Notes under the pieces: generated by a model
Database searches by the model: none
Told to the model about the DNA's origin: nothing
Seen by the model: only the letters and a program-made list of their open reading frames with translations
In this document: positions 11,742 to 20,598 of the stretch, piece after piece
How the letters are laid out: the number at the start of each line of letters is the position of its first letter
Position numbering within the stretch: position 1 is the first letter of the stretch
Translations under genes and position numbers: made by a program
Source: Chamaea fasciata
Taxonomy: Eukaryota > Chordata > Aves > Passeriformes > Sylviidae
DNA length: 64,000 nucleotides
Direction: 5' to 3'
Assembly (NCBI GenBank): GCA_029207755.1
Contig: JARCOQ010000009.1
Span: forward strand, 35,982,914 to 36,046,913

Positions 11742-13365
11742 AGAGCCCAGAAACCACGTGTACCTGCTGTTTCAAGGAAAGCTATGGAATACAGCTGCCT
11801 AGAGCACTAGATGCGCCTAAAGTGATTTCTCTCTTCCCAGGCTAGGAGATGCACTTGCAATGCTACAGGAGCTTCTCTGCTTGTGGAGAGCCAAGAAACG
11901 CTGCAAGACTGCAGCTCCAAGAAAAGCTACAGAAAGAGCCGCCGAGACCACTACATGCGCCGAAAGCAATTTCTCGCTTCCTGGGATAGGAGACACACTG
12001 GCGATGCTGTGGTACCTTCTCTGCTTGCGGCAAGCACGGACAACATGCCGGGCTGCTGCTCCAAGAAAAGCTAAAAGAAACAGCCTCCGAAAGAACTATA
12101 TCAGCTGAGAAAACGATTTCTCTTTTCCCAGGATACAAGATGTACTTGTGATCTGGCAGGAGCTTCACTGCCTGTGGAGAGCTCAGAAACCGCGCGTCGC
12201 AGCTATTCCAAGTAAAGTTACGGAATACAGCCACTGAGAGCACTAGATGCGCCTAAAGCGATTTCTAGCTTCCCGGGCTAGGAGACGTACTTGTGATGCT
12301 GCAGGAGCTTCTCTGCTTTTGGAGAGCCCAGAAACTGCGCGTAGCAGCTGTTCAAAGCAAAGCTACAGAATACAGCAGCGGAATGCACTAGATGCGCCTA
12401 AAGTGATTTCACGCTTCCTGGGCTAGGAGACGCACTTGCGACGCTGCGGTAGCTTCTCTGCTTGTGGAGAACAGAGAAACCGTGCAGGGCTTCTGCTCCA
12501 AGCAAAGGTACAGAAAGAGTTGCTGAGAGCACTAGATGTGCCTAAAGCGATTTCGCGCTTCCTGGGCTAGAAGACCCACTTGCGATGCTGCAAGAGGTTC
12601 TTTGCCTGTGGAGAGCCCAGAAACCGTGCAGGGCTGCTGCTCCAAGCAAAGCTACAGAAAGAGCCGCTGAAAACACTAGATTCACCTAAAACGATTTCTC
12701 GCTTCCCCGGCTAGGCGACACACTTGCAATGCTGCAGGAGCTTCTCTGCTTGTGGTGATCACAGAAAAAATGCCGGGCCGCAGCTAAAAGAAAAAGCCCC
12801 TGAAAGCAATAGATCTGCTGAACAAGCGATTTCTCCTTCACGGGCAAGTACATGCACTTGTGCTTCTGCTGTAGCTTCTTTGCTTGTGGAGAGCCGAGAA
12901 ACCATGCAGGTCTGCTGCTCCAAGAAAATTTACAAGAAACAGCCGCCAAGAGAACAAGGTCTGCTGAACAAACGGTTCCTCACTTTCCGGGCTGGGACAT
13001 GCACTTGCCGTGCTTCATGAGCTTCTCTTCTTGTGGAGAGCTCAGAAAGCGCGCCTAGCCACTGTTCCCAGCGAGCCTACAGCGTACAGCCGCCGAGAGC
13101 ACTAGGCATGCCGAACAAATGATTTCTCGCTTCCCAGGCTAGGAGGTGCACTTGCCGTGCTGCAGGAGCTTCTCTGCTTGTGGAGAGCTCGGAAACCGTG
13201 CCTAGCCACTGTTCCCAGCGAGCCTATGGCGTACAGCCGCCGAGAGCACTTGGTGCGGCCAACAGGCGCTTTCTCGCTTCCCGGGCTAGGAGACTCACGC
13301 TCTGTGCTGCAGGAGCTTCTCTGCTTGTGGAGAGCCTAGAAACTGTAGCGGGCTGCTGCTCCAAG
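11735..13365. repeat. Tandem array of about 144 bp units
   Basis: Eleven to twelve head-to-tail copies. A landmark, AGCTTCTCTGCTTGTGGAGA or a close variant, recurs near 11870, 12014, 12163, 12306, 12451, 12596, 12738, 12876, 13020, 13167 and 13314, a spacing of roughly 138-149 bases. Between landmarks the units share a CTGCTCCAAG segment, a GAGAGCACTAGATGCGCC segment and a GCTTCCCGGGCTAGGAGAC segment. Most units carry TAG in the frame that is otherwise open, so I do not regard the array as coding. Copies are clearly diverged. The first partial unit overlaps the last core of the preceding minisatellite (CTACTGCTGGAGAGCCCAG near 11731-11749), so the arrays abut with no spacer. Confidence 0.9.
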
Positions 13366-14069
13366 AACATCAGACTCATGCTTCACATACAATTCTTTGT
13401 TTTATTGTTGGACTAAAAACATGTGCCATTTAGAATTGCAGCTTCTGTACATTCAGGATTTAGAATAGATGATGCTCTCTTTCAATGACAAGTAATCGTT
13501 TTCTAGTCCTGTTTCCTACTCTGAAGTGAAAAAGCTCTAAAATACAGTTGGACCAATAAAACCCAATGATACAGTACCTACTGCATGTTTCCAGCTGGAG
13601 TAGCATATGCAATTATCATGAGTAAAAAGATCTAGACTTCTACTACGTAGCATTCTAATATGTATATCAGTATATAAATACAAGGTGTCTTACATATCTC
13701 TTTAAAATAAGACTAAAATTGTTGCATGTTCTAAAAAAATACTTCCAGACTGCCAAAATTTATAAAGTTTTACAATTAAAAATGGGCTTTTATGAAATTA
13801 TTTTACGTAGTTTTTAATTCTATTCTGAAATGTTATAGCACTTATTTTGAGAAGAAGAACAATCTGCAATGCAGCTAAAGTAATTTTTTATCTGTCCCTA
13901 AATAGAAGATGAACCATTCAAATCTCCCTGGAAAAAACAGACTTTTTGGCAAAGTTCTTACTCTGCTCTATTCCTCTCCGTGCTGTGAAATACATGAACA
14001 AGTAGAACAGGACAAGAAATTAAAAAACAAACCACACTACTTTATATTTTGAATTTCTTGCTCACTCTT
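13366..14069. other. AT-rich spacer between the tandem array and the provirus
   Basis: AT-rich DNA with no long open frame and no repeat I recognise. It is the left flank of the provirus. Confidence 0.5.
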
Positions 14070-14766
14070 TGTCTCGGTTTAGATAGAAAGGTATCTGCTA
14101 GGGAGGGTTGGAGTTTCTTTTAAAATGTAAGCCTCTTCTCTTTTTTTCCAAATTATCATAAATTTGCAATTAAAAGGCTGTCAGGCAAAGATTTTGGGAA
14201 TAGGTATAGTAGTTCTTTATTAGGGATATAAAAAAAGAGATGTTGTAGTACAGAAGAATAAGCAAACAAATAAACAAACAAGAAATCCTAGAAAACCCTG
14301 ACAGAGTCAGAAATACAACCTGACACCCTATTGGTCAGGGTGTTGGAAGCAGTCCAAAGTAAGCCCTCCTGGAGTGGCAGATGTGGTTCTGTTGGAGTAG
14401 AGATGGTCCCGTTGAAGAAAAAGGGTCTAGTAATGGTGAGATGGGTCCGGTCTTCCTCCAGGGATCCAGTGGAAAAAACTGGATACCTAGTGGGACTGTG
14501 GCTCCTTTTTACTTAGGTTAAGATGGTTTGGCTTCTCCTCCCTGTGTGGAGCATCTTACAATAGTGCAGTGTAATGTGTCATGTCATTGATGAGCTCTTA
14601 ATGGTCCATTAGCAGAAGACATTCCCATGGAAGGAGTGAAGCAATGAAGAGAGATAAGTAGCACTCCACTATCTGATAAGTGGCACTGACTTATTTGGGC
14701 AAAGATAAGCAATTCTGCTCTACCCAGATGGAATAGAATAATATGCTCTTTAGAAAACTTATGACA
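14070..14766 (-). repeat. 3' LTR of the provirus
   Basis: Starts TGTCTCGGTTTAGATAG and ends ACTTATGACA on the plus strand, so both ends obey TG...CA. On the minus strand an AATAAA poly(A) signal is present (TTTATT inside TTCTTTATTAGGG near 14213-14220). The 5' LTR and the solo LTR have a changed base here, so only this copy keeps the canonical signal. It aligns along its whole length with 19909-20598 and 24432-25114. Confidence 0.93.
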
Positions 14767-14785
14767 TTATTCACCTCTTATTTTA
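14767..14785 (-). other. Polypurine tract before the 3' LTR
   Basis: On the minus strand the bases just before the LTR read AATAAGAGGTGAATAA, purine-rich as expected for the plus-strand primer of reverse transcription. Position is decisive; the sequence itself is only moderately purine-rich. Confidence 0.55.
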
Positions 14786-14894
14786 CACTATTTGCATCAT
14801 ACTTAACACAATGAACCTTTACACTGAATTCTCACTTAGGATTAGGTTTCTTTGTGGTACACAACTGGTTTTCCCATTTTTTTGCATTACTCAC

Positions 14895-15780
14895 CAAGTT
14901 TAACTAGGTCTTTGAGCAAAAACAATCTCACGAATGGGTTCACTTTTGCCTGAGGTAGGGTTAATCCAAACAGTCTTTCTTAAAATACTTTTAATGTGTA
15001 CCACAGGGACTTTATCTCCATCCACTGTGTGCAAGGGTTCAGACTGGGCAGGACCAGCTCGATTGACAGATTCTCGAGTGTTGACTTTTCATGGGGCTTA
15101 TGCTAAATTCATTTTTTAATTTTTGAAGGTTCTCCCACTAAGTGCTTTTAGGGCAGTCTTTAGTAATCCATTGCACTGTTCAACTTTTCCGGCAACTGGT
15201 GCATGATAAGGAATGTGATATATCCATTCAATGCCATGTTTTTTAGCCTAGGTGTTGATAAGGCTGTTCTTGAAATGGGTCTTATTGTCTGACTCGATTC
15301 TTTCAGGGGTGCCATGTCTCTACAGGACTTGTTTTTCTAGGCCCAGGATGGTGTTCTGGGCAGTAGCATGAGGCACAGGGTAGGTTTCTAACCATCCAGT
15401 GGTGGCTTCTACTATGGTTAGCACATAGCGCTTGCCCTGGCGGATTTGGGGAAGGGTGATATAGTCAATCTGCCAGGCTTCCTCATACTTGTATTTGAAC
15501 CATCGCCCACTATACCATAAGGGCTTAATTTGCTTGGCCTGCTTGATTGCAGCACACGTCTCACAGTCATGAATGACTTGAAAAACACTATTCATGGTTA
15601 AATTTACTTCTCGGTCTTGTGCTCACTTATAGGTGGCATTTCTGCCCTGATGACCTGAGGCATCATGGGCCCGTCGGGCTAGGAACAACTTTCCCTTGTG
15701 TTGCCAATCTAAATCTATCTTTGACACTTCTATCTTTGCAGCCTGATCTACCTGCTCATTGTTTCGGTGCTCTTCATTAA
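14895..15780 (-). pseudogene. pol (IN): Provirus integrase, broken
   Basis: Integrase joins viral DNA to the host chromosome. The zinc-binding HHCC region is visible near 15540-15690: two histidines in a HDASGHQG-like stretch, then CETCAAIK. The catalytic aspartate is in WQIDYI (near 15455), the second aspartate in ERIESDN (near 15290), and the third acidic residue in GKVEQ (near 15195). A C-terminal part with DKVPVV follows near 15020. The longest open piece is 15320-15595; a stop at 15320 and frame differences from the reverse transcriptase fragment show it is dead. It ends about 110 bases before the 3' LTR polypurine tract. Confidence 0.85.
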
Positions 15781-16740
15781 CCTGACTTTTGGGGACATGG
15801 GCATCTACATGGCGGACTTTTACAGGCAGCTTCTTTACTCGAGTGGCAATGTCTTTCTATTTATCAGCAGCCTAGATTGGTTTTCTCCTATGCTGCCAGT
15901 TGGCCTTTTTCCACTTTTCCAGCCAGCCCCACAGAGCATTGACTGCCATCCACGAATCAGTGCAGATGTAGAGCTTTGGCCACTTTTCTCTTTCAGCAAC
16001 GTTCAAGGCTAATTGAACAGCTTTGAGTTCAGCAAGTTTGAGTTTCAGCAAATTGATTTTCCTTTTCCTTCAGTGGCTTGTGCGACCTGTCGTGTGGGGC
16101 TCTATACGGCTGCTTTTCACTTGCGGTTCATTCCCATGATGCGACAGGAACCGTCAGTGAAAAGAGCGTAGCGTGTTTTTTCTGCTGGCAGTTGGTTGTA
16201 TGGAGGAGCTTCTTCAGCTCTTGTCACTTGTTCTTGCTCCTCTACTGTGGGACCAAAGCTTTCACCTTCTGGCCAGTTGGTAATTACTTCCAAAATCCCA
16301 GGGCGATTTGGGTTTCCAATGCAGGTGCGCCGTGTCATAAGGGCAATCTATTTGCTCCATGTGGCGTCAGTGGCATGGTGGGTAGAGGGAACCTTTCTTT
16401 AAAACATCCACCCCGACACTGGTAGTCGGGGTGCCAGGAGGAGTTGTGCTTCCGTGCCAATTACCTCTGAGGCAGCTTGAACTCTTTCATAGGCAGCCAA
16501 GATTTTCTTCTTTGTGGGAGTGTAGTTGGCTTCAGACTCCTTGTAACTTCTGCTCTAGAATCCAGTGGTCGGCCTTGGGTTTCTCCAGGCACCTTCTGCC
16601 AAAGGCTCTAGGACAAACCGTTGTTCCCAGCTGTGGAGTAAAGCACATTCTTTACATTTGGTCCTGTCCTGACTGGGCTAAGGGTTACTGCATGAGCAAT
16701 CTCTTGCTTGACCTGAACAAAGGCTTGTTGTTGTTCAGGG
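15781..16740 (-). pseudogene. pol (RH): Provirus RNase H region, broken
   Basis: RNase H removes the RNA strand during reverse transcription. The start of the domain is visible in the open piece 16117-16338, which contains LFTDGSC, the first catalytic aspartate region, before a stop at 16117. The rest toward integrase can be followed only in pieces across frames. This piece is in the same frame as the protease/reverse transcriptase segment at 17059-17970, while the segment between them is shifted, so at least two indels lie between. Confidence 0.7.
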
Positions 16741-16742
16741 CC

Positions 16743-17964
16743 TCAGTGGAAATCATTCTTGCAGGTAACCAGGTACAGAGGGCTCCCAATATGGCTGTAC
16801 TCTGGAATGTGCATTCTCCAAAAGCCTATGGCACCCAGGAAAGCTTGTGTTTTCTTCTGGTTGGTCGGTGGAGACATTGCTGTGATCTTGTTGATGACCT
16901 CAGTGGAAATCTGCTGCCATCCATCCTGCTTTACTCCCAGGAACTGGATCTCACGAGCAGGTTCCTTGACTTTGCTTTTCTTGATGGCACAACCGGCTTC
17001 CAGGAGAATTTGGATGATCTTTTTTTTTTTTCTCAAACACTTCAGCTGCAGTTTTTTCTTACACAATGATGTCATCGATGTACTGTAGATGTTCTGGAGC
17101 CTCACCCTTCTCCAGTGCAGCCTGGATCAGCCCATGGCAGATGGTGGGGCTGTGTTTCCACCTCTGGGGCAGCCGGTTCCAAGTGTACTGCACGCCCCTC
17201 CAGGTGAAAGCAAACTGAGGCCTGCATTCTGCAGCCGGAGGAATGGAGAAAAATGCATTGGCAATGTCAATAGTGGCATACCACCTCGATGCCTTGGACT
17301 CCAGCTCGTACTGAAGTTCCAGCATGTCCGGCACAGCAGCGCTCAGCGGTGGAGTCACTTCATTCAATGCACGATAGTCCACAGTCAGTCTGTATTCTCT
17401 ATCAGACTTGCGCACAGGCCAGATGGGGCTGTTGAAGGGTGAGTGGGTTTTGCTGACCACCTTTTGGCTCTCCAGCTCACAGATCATCTTGTGGATGGGG
17501 ATCATGGCATCTTGATTTGTCCGATACTGCCGACGGTGCACCGTCAAGGTGGCAACAGGTACTTGTTGTTCTTCTACCTTCAGGAGTCTTACTGCAGATG
17601 GGTTCTCTGATAGTCCTGGCAAGGTGTTTAACTGCTTAATGTTCTCTGTTTCCATGGCAGCTATTCCAAAAGCCCATCTGAGTCCTTTAGGGTCTATATA
17701 ATAGCCATTTCTGAGGAAGTTTATGCCTAGAATACACGGAGCCTCTGGGCTGGTCACAATCGGAAGTTTCTGCCACTCTTTCTTGGTCAGGCTCATCTCA
17801 GCTTTAACCAGAGTCAATTCTTGTGATCCCTCTGTCACCCCGGCAATGGAAATTGGTTCTGCCCCCACATGTCTCGATGGCATTAGAGTACACTGCGACA
17901 CAGTATCTACCAAAGTTTCATATTTTTGTGGTTCTGATGTGCTAGGCCATCGAATCCACACAGT
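16743..17964 (-). pseudogene. pol (PR-RT): Provirus protease and reverse transcriptase, broken
   Basis: The segment opens just after a TGA at 17965-17967. An aspartic protease motif follows at 17893-17910, but it reads LVDTVSQC: the catalytic D-T-G has become D-T-V (GTG at 17899-17901). The reverse transcriptase palm follows, with LTVDYRALNEVTPP, ATIDIANAFFSIP and the YIDD active site near 17070-17085; a conserved LPQG reads LPQR. The frame ends at 17059 and continues in another frame at 16743-17105 (FLGAIGFWR thumb region), with a run of T near 17018-17031 beside the shift. Long plus-strand open frames across this region are antisense shadows. Confidence 0.9.
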
Positions 17965-18015
17965 TCAAAAAACCCGATTTTCCCGTGCTTCTTCTTGGCT
18001 AGAGGCAGGGCCCCT

Positions 18016-19380
18016 CTAGCACTGGTTATTATTCCCTTCTTGGACATACATGGTAGAGGTTCCTTCGAGGGAATCTGACAGAGCATTCCCACCTCCGTAA
18101 TACCTGGCAGATTGCTCATGGGAGGCTGAGGCTACTTTCATTCTAGTGGAACTCTCTCTGTTAGTGTTTCTCTCTTTGAGCTCACGTATTCGTGCTGCCA
18201 GGACAGAAGTAGGTTTCCCATGCCACGCTCTCATGTCCTCCCCATGGTCCCGCAGATAAAACCACAGGTCAGCTCGAGGGGTGTACCCTCTCTCTCTCAC
18301 TGGGGGATGTTGGGCTCTGATTCTGGGGCCTGTGACTCGCACTGGTGCTACATGGGAACTGTTGCTTTTCATCTCTTCTCTCATTTCCGTTATCTCTTCT
18401 TTGAGTTCCTTCACCACTGCAGAGACATGAGCCTGCATTGGGCGACTGATTATACTTTTATAATTTCTGAACTTGTTGGCAACAGAACCCACTGTCTCTC
18501 GGTTATCTTCAGCATTAATTGTTGCCATGAATGTGGCATATTGAGATGGTCCATGAGTTGCCAGATTCCACAACATGTGCCCTGTGCATCTAACTTTGTT
18601 GGGGTTATTATCATGCTGTTCGGTCCTCCCAAAAAGTACTTCTAATACTGCCACTTCTCTCAACTGTTGGATTCCTTCCTCAAGGGTCTTTTAGCGCGTT
18701 CTATTGTTGTGCTCTTGCATTCTGTCTTTGTGGTCAAATCTCTCTCTCACACTCATTAGAAGTCGTTCCCAAAGGGAAAGGGGCCTTTGCTCTCTTACAA
18801 ATACCTGATTTATACTTGAGTCCTGGGTCAAGGGTCTCAAATTCCTTGCTTCAGCACTATCCAGTTGCACACCTGTACCCATAAGGTCCCAGACTCGAAG
18901 TAGCCAGGCTGTATAAGCCTCACGTCCTCGTCGTGCAATATCTTTTTGCAGATTACATAGACTTTCATATGACAGGGACTCAGTGATGATCTCAACCTGT
19001 GGCTCTTCTGTGGATTGTGAGGGCCCTCCTTTCTCATCCTTAATACCAGGATCTGACGATTTCACTTTACACTTCCTTGTTTCCACAGGGGCAACTGCTG
19101 CTGGTTGTGGCTGCCTTTGTGGTTCAGCTGGAACCTGGACAGTTGTAACATCTGTGGGTTCCACTGCTGCATTATCAGTCTCTGCCTTCTTGGGGCAGGG
19201 GGAGGGTTTTTTATGAGCTGGGGAAATGTACTCCCTCAGCATCTGGCCCATCTCATGCATCTTTTTTACCAGAACTTCAACCCAATCCGTGTGGGTCCTT
19301 TCTGAGGCAGGCTGTGGGGCAGAGTCAGGCTCTGGGGTATCATCCCTATTTCGTGGGGTAGGTATCAGGGTGGTTATTCA
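18016..19380 (-). pseudogene. gag: Provirus gag, main part, interrupted
   Basis: Gag forms the capsid. The frame runs from after a TGA at 19378-19380 to a TAG at 18016-18018, with one internal TAA at 18691-18693. The N-terminal half is rich in Pro, Gln and charged residues (matrix-like linker); the middle has YESLCNLQKDIARRGREAY and WLLRVWDLMG, capsid-like helices. The part after the TAA has TGHMLWNLATHGPSQYATFM and a long charged coiled-coil-like stretch (VVKELKEEITEMREEM). I see no CCHC zinc knuckle. The closing TAG is in frame with pol (CAG TGC TAG AGG), which suggests stop-codon readthrough as in gammaretroviruses; this is inference. Confidence 0.8.
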
Positions 19381-19383
19381 GGT

Positions 19384-19725
19384 CTATCTTCCTTTATCTC
19401 TGAATGCTAAATAGGATACGCCTATTATCAGCACTAGCCATTGTATGATATCATTAGCATTCAGAGAGGATTTAAACCCTTCAAAAACTGGTGGGGCAGA
19501 CCCAAAGAGGTGGGTAAAGGGTTGGGAAAAAAACTCCCCCGGTGTCGTTTTCTCACAGTAGGTACCATTGTTAAAGTAACTCCAAAAACACACAGTTAGT
19601 GTACGATAGCCCTGAATCCATGTGCCTGCCTTCCAGAGGAAATTAAAAATCCATGAGTTCTTCACCTTATTAAGCTATAAAATAAACTGGATGACAGTTA
19701 CAGCAGCTTTAGTTATGGGGCCCAT
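19384..19725 (-). pseudogene. Gag leader with a hydrophobic segment, in frame with gag
   Basis: An ATG at 19723-19725 begins MGPITK, with Gly at position 2 as in myristoylated Gag starts. The frame is broken by TAG at 19675-19677, reopens, and ends at TAG 19384-19386; a TGA at 19378-19380 follows, then the main gag frame, all in one frame. The piece has aromatic-rich segments (WIFNFLWKAGTW) and a strong hydrophobic stretch, DIIQWLVLIIGVSYLAF, followed by basic RDKGR, which looks like a membrane span with a cytoplasmic stop-transfer end. A membrane-anchored N-terminus on an env-less Gag is unusual. Whether the leader was originally fused to gag or a separate small protein is unclear. Confidence 0.55.
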
Positions 19726-19885
19726 ATTTAGATAAGGGCTTGCAAATGGCAGAAATACAGCCCCAACCATGTGCCACCCAAACCAGGGAAAACTGGACCA
19801 CATGATGCTGTCCAACAATGCTCCTATTCACAAGAACTTAGGTCACCAAAGAACTGCTACTCCTTATTCCTCTCAATGCCCTCTA

Positions 19886-19904
19886 GCCGCACGTTGGGCA
19901 CCAA
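19886..19904 (-). other. Primer binding site, tRNA-Lys type
   Basis: On the minus strand, about five bases past the 5' LTR, the sequence reads TGGTGCCCAACGTGCGGC. It differs at two positions from the site complementary to tRNA-Lys(1,2), known from Mason-Pfizer-type betaretroviruses. One difference is C to T at a CpG, an expected decay change. Confidence 0.75.
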
Positions 19905-19908
19905 AATC

Positions 19909-20598
19909 TGCCTTGGTTTAGATAGAAAGGTATCTGCCAGGGAGGGTTGGAGTCTCCCTTAAAATGTAAGCCCCTCCCCCCCTTTTCCAAATTATCATAA
20001 ATTTGCAATTAAAGGGCTGTCAGGCAAAGATTTTGGGAATAGGTATAGCAGTTCTTTACTTGGGATATAAAAATACAGATGTTGTAGTACAGAAGAATAA
20101 GCAAACAAACAAACAAGAAATCCTAGAAAACCCTGACAGAGGCAGAAATACAGCCTGACACTGTTGGTCAGGGTGTTGGAAGCAGTCCAAAGTAAGCCCT
20201 CCTGGAGTGGCAGATGTGGTTCTGTTGGAGTAGAGATGGTCCCGTTGAAGAAAAAGGGTCTAGTAATGGTGAGATGGGTCCGGTCTTCCTCCAGGGATCC
20301 GGTAGAAAAACTGGATACCTAGTGGGACTGTGGCTCCTTTTTATCTAGGTGAAGATGGTTTGGCTCCTCCTCCCTGTGTGGAGCATCTTACAATAGTGCA
20401 GTGTAATGTGTCATGTCACTGATGAGCTCTTAAGGGTTCATTAGCAGAAGACATTCCCATGGAAGTACTGAAACAATGAAGAGAGATACGTAGCACCCCA
20501 CTATCTGATAAGTGACACTGACTTATTTGGGCAAAGATAAGCAATTCTGCTCCACCCAGATGGAATAGAATAATATGCTCTTTACAAAACTTATAACA
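19909..20598 (-). repeat. 5' LTR of the provirus
   Basis: Starts TGCCTTGGTTTAGATAG and ends ACTTATAACA on the plus strand. A TATA-like GATAAAAAGG on the minus strand lies near 20336-20346. The poly(A) hexamer present in the 3' LTR is altered here (TTTACT on the plus strand). The next inward bases hold the primer binding site, which fixes this as the 5' LTR and the element as minus-strand. Confidence 0.92.

Larger units (their letters stand above)
14070..20598 (-). mobile_element. Env-less endogenous retrovirus, nearly full length, degraded
   Basis: Two related LTRs (14070-14766 and 19909-20598) flank about 5.1 kb. Read on the minus strand, the order is 5' LTR, primer binding site, gag, protease, reverse transcriptase, RNase H, integrase, polypurine tract, 3' LTR. 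Integrase runs almost to the 3' LTR, so there is no room for an envelope gene; this is the pattern of ERV-L-like and other intracellular elements. The primer site resembles that of tRNA-Lys(1,2), more typical of class II (beta-like) elements, so the class is uncertain. Gag and pol lie in one reading frame separated by TAG. Several stops and frameshifts make it unable to produce intact proteins. The LTRs differ at a few dozen positions by eye, so insertion is not recent. I see no matching target duplication. Confidence 0.92.

Noticed and set aside
11860..13339. Leu/Arg/Ala-rich open frames in the 144 bp array (48-residue repeats).
   Set aside because: The unit length is a multiple of three, which keeps frames open, but most units carry TAG and the frames break at different points.
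8206..13365. Resemblance to a CRISPR array (short repeats with variable spacers).
   Set aside because: Spacers fall into a few classes rather than being unique, the repeats are diverged, there are no cas genes, and all other evidence is vertebrate.
14767..15000. Possible envelope gene between integrase and the 3' LTR.
   Set aside because: Only about 130 bases separate the end of integrase from the LTR, and no glycoprotein-like frame exists there or elsewhere in the element.
16431..17069. A 212-codon plus-strand open frame inside the provirus.
   Set aside because: It is the antisense shadow of the reverse transcriptase and RNase H region, which is clearly identified on the minus strand.
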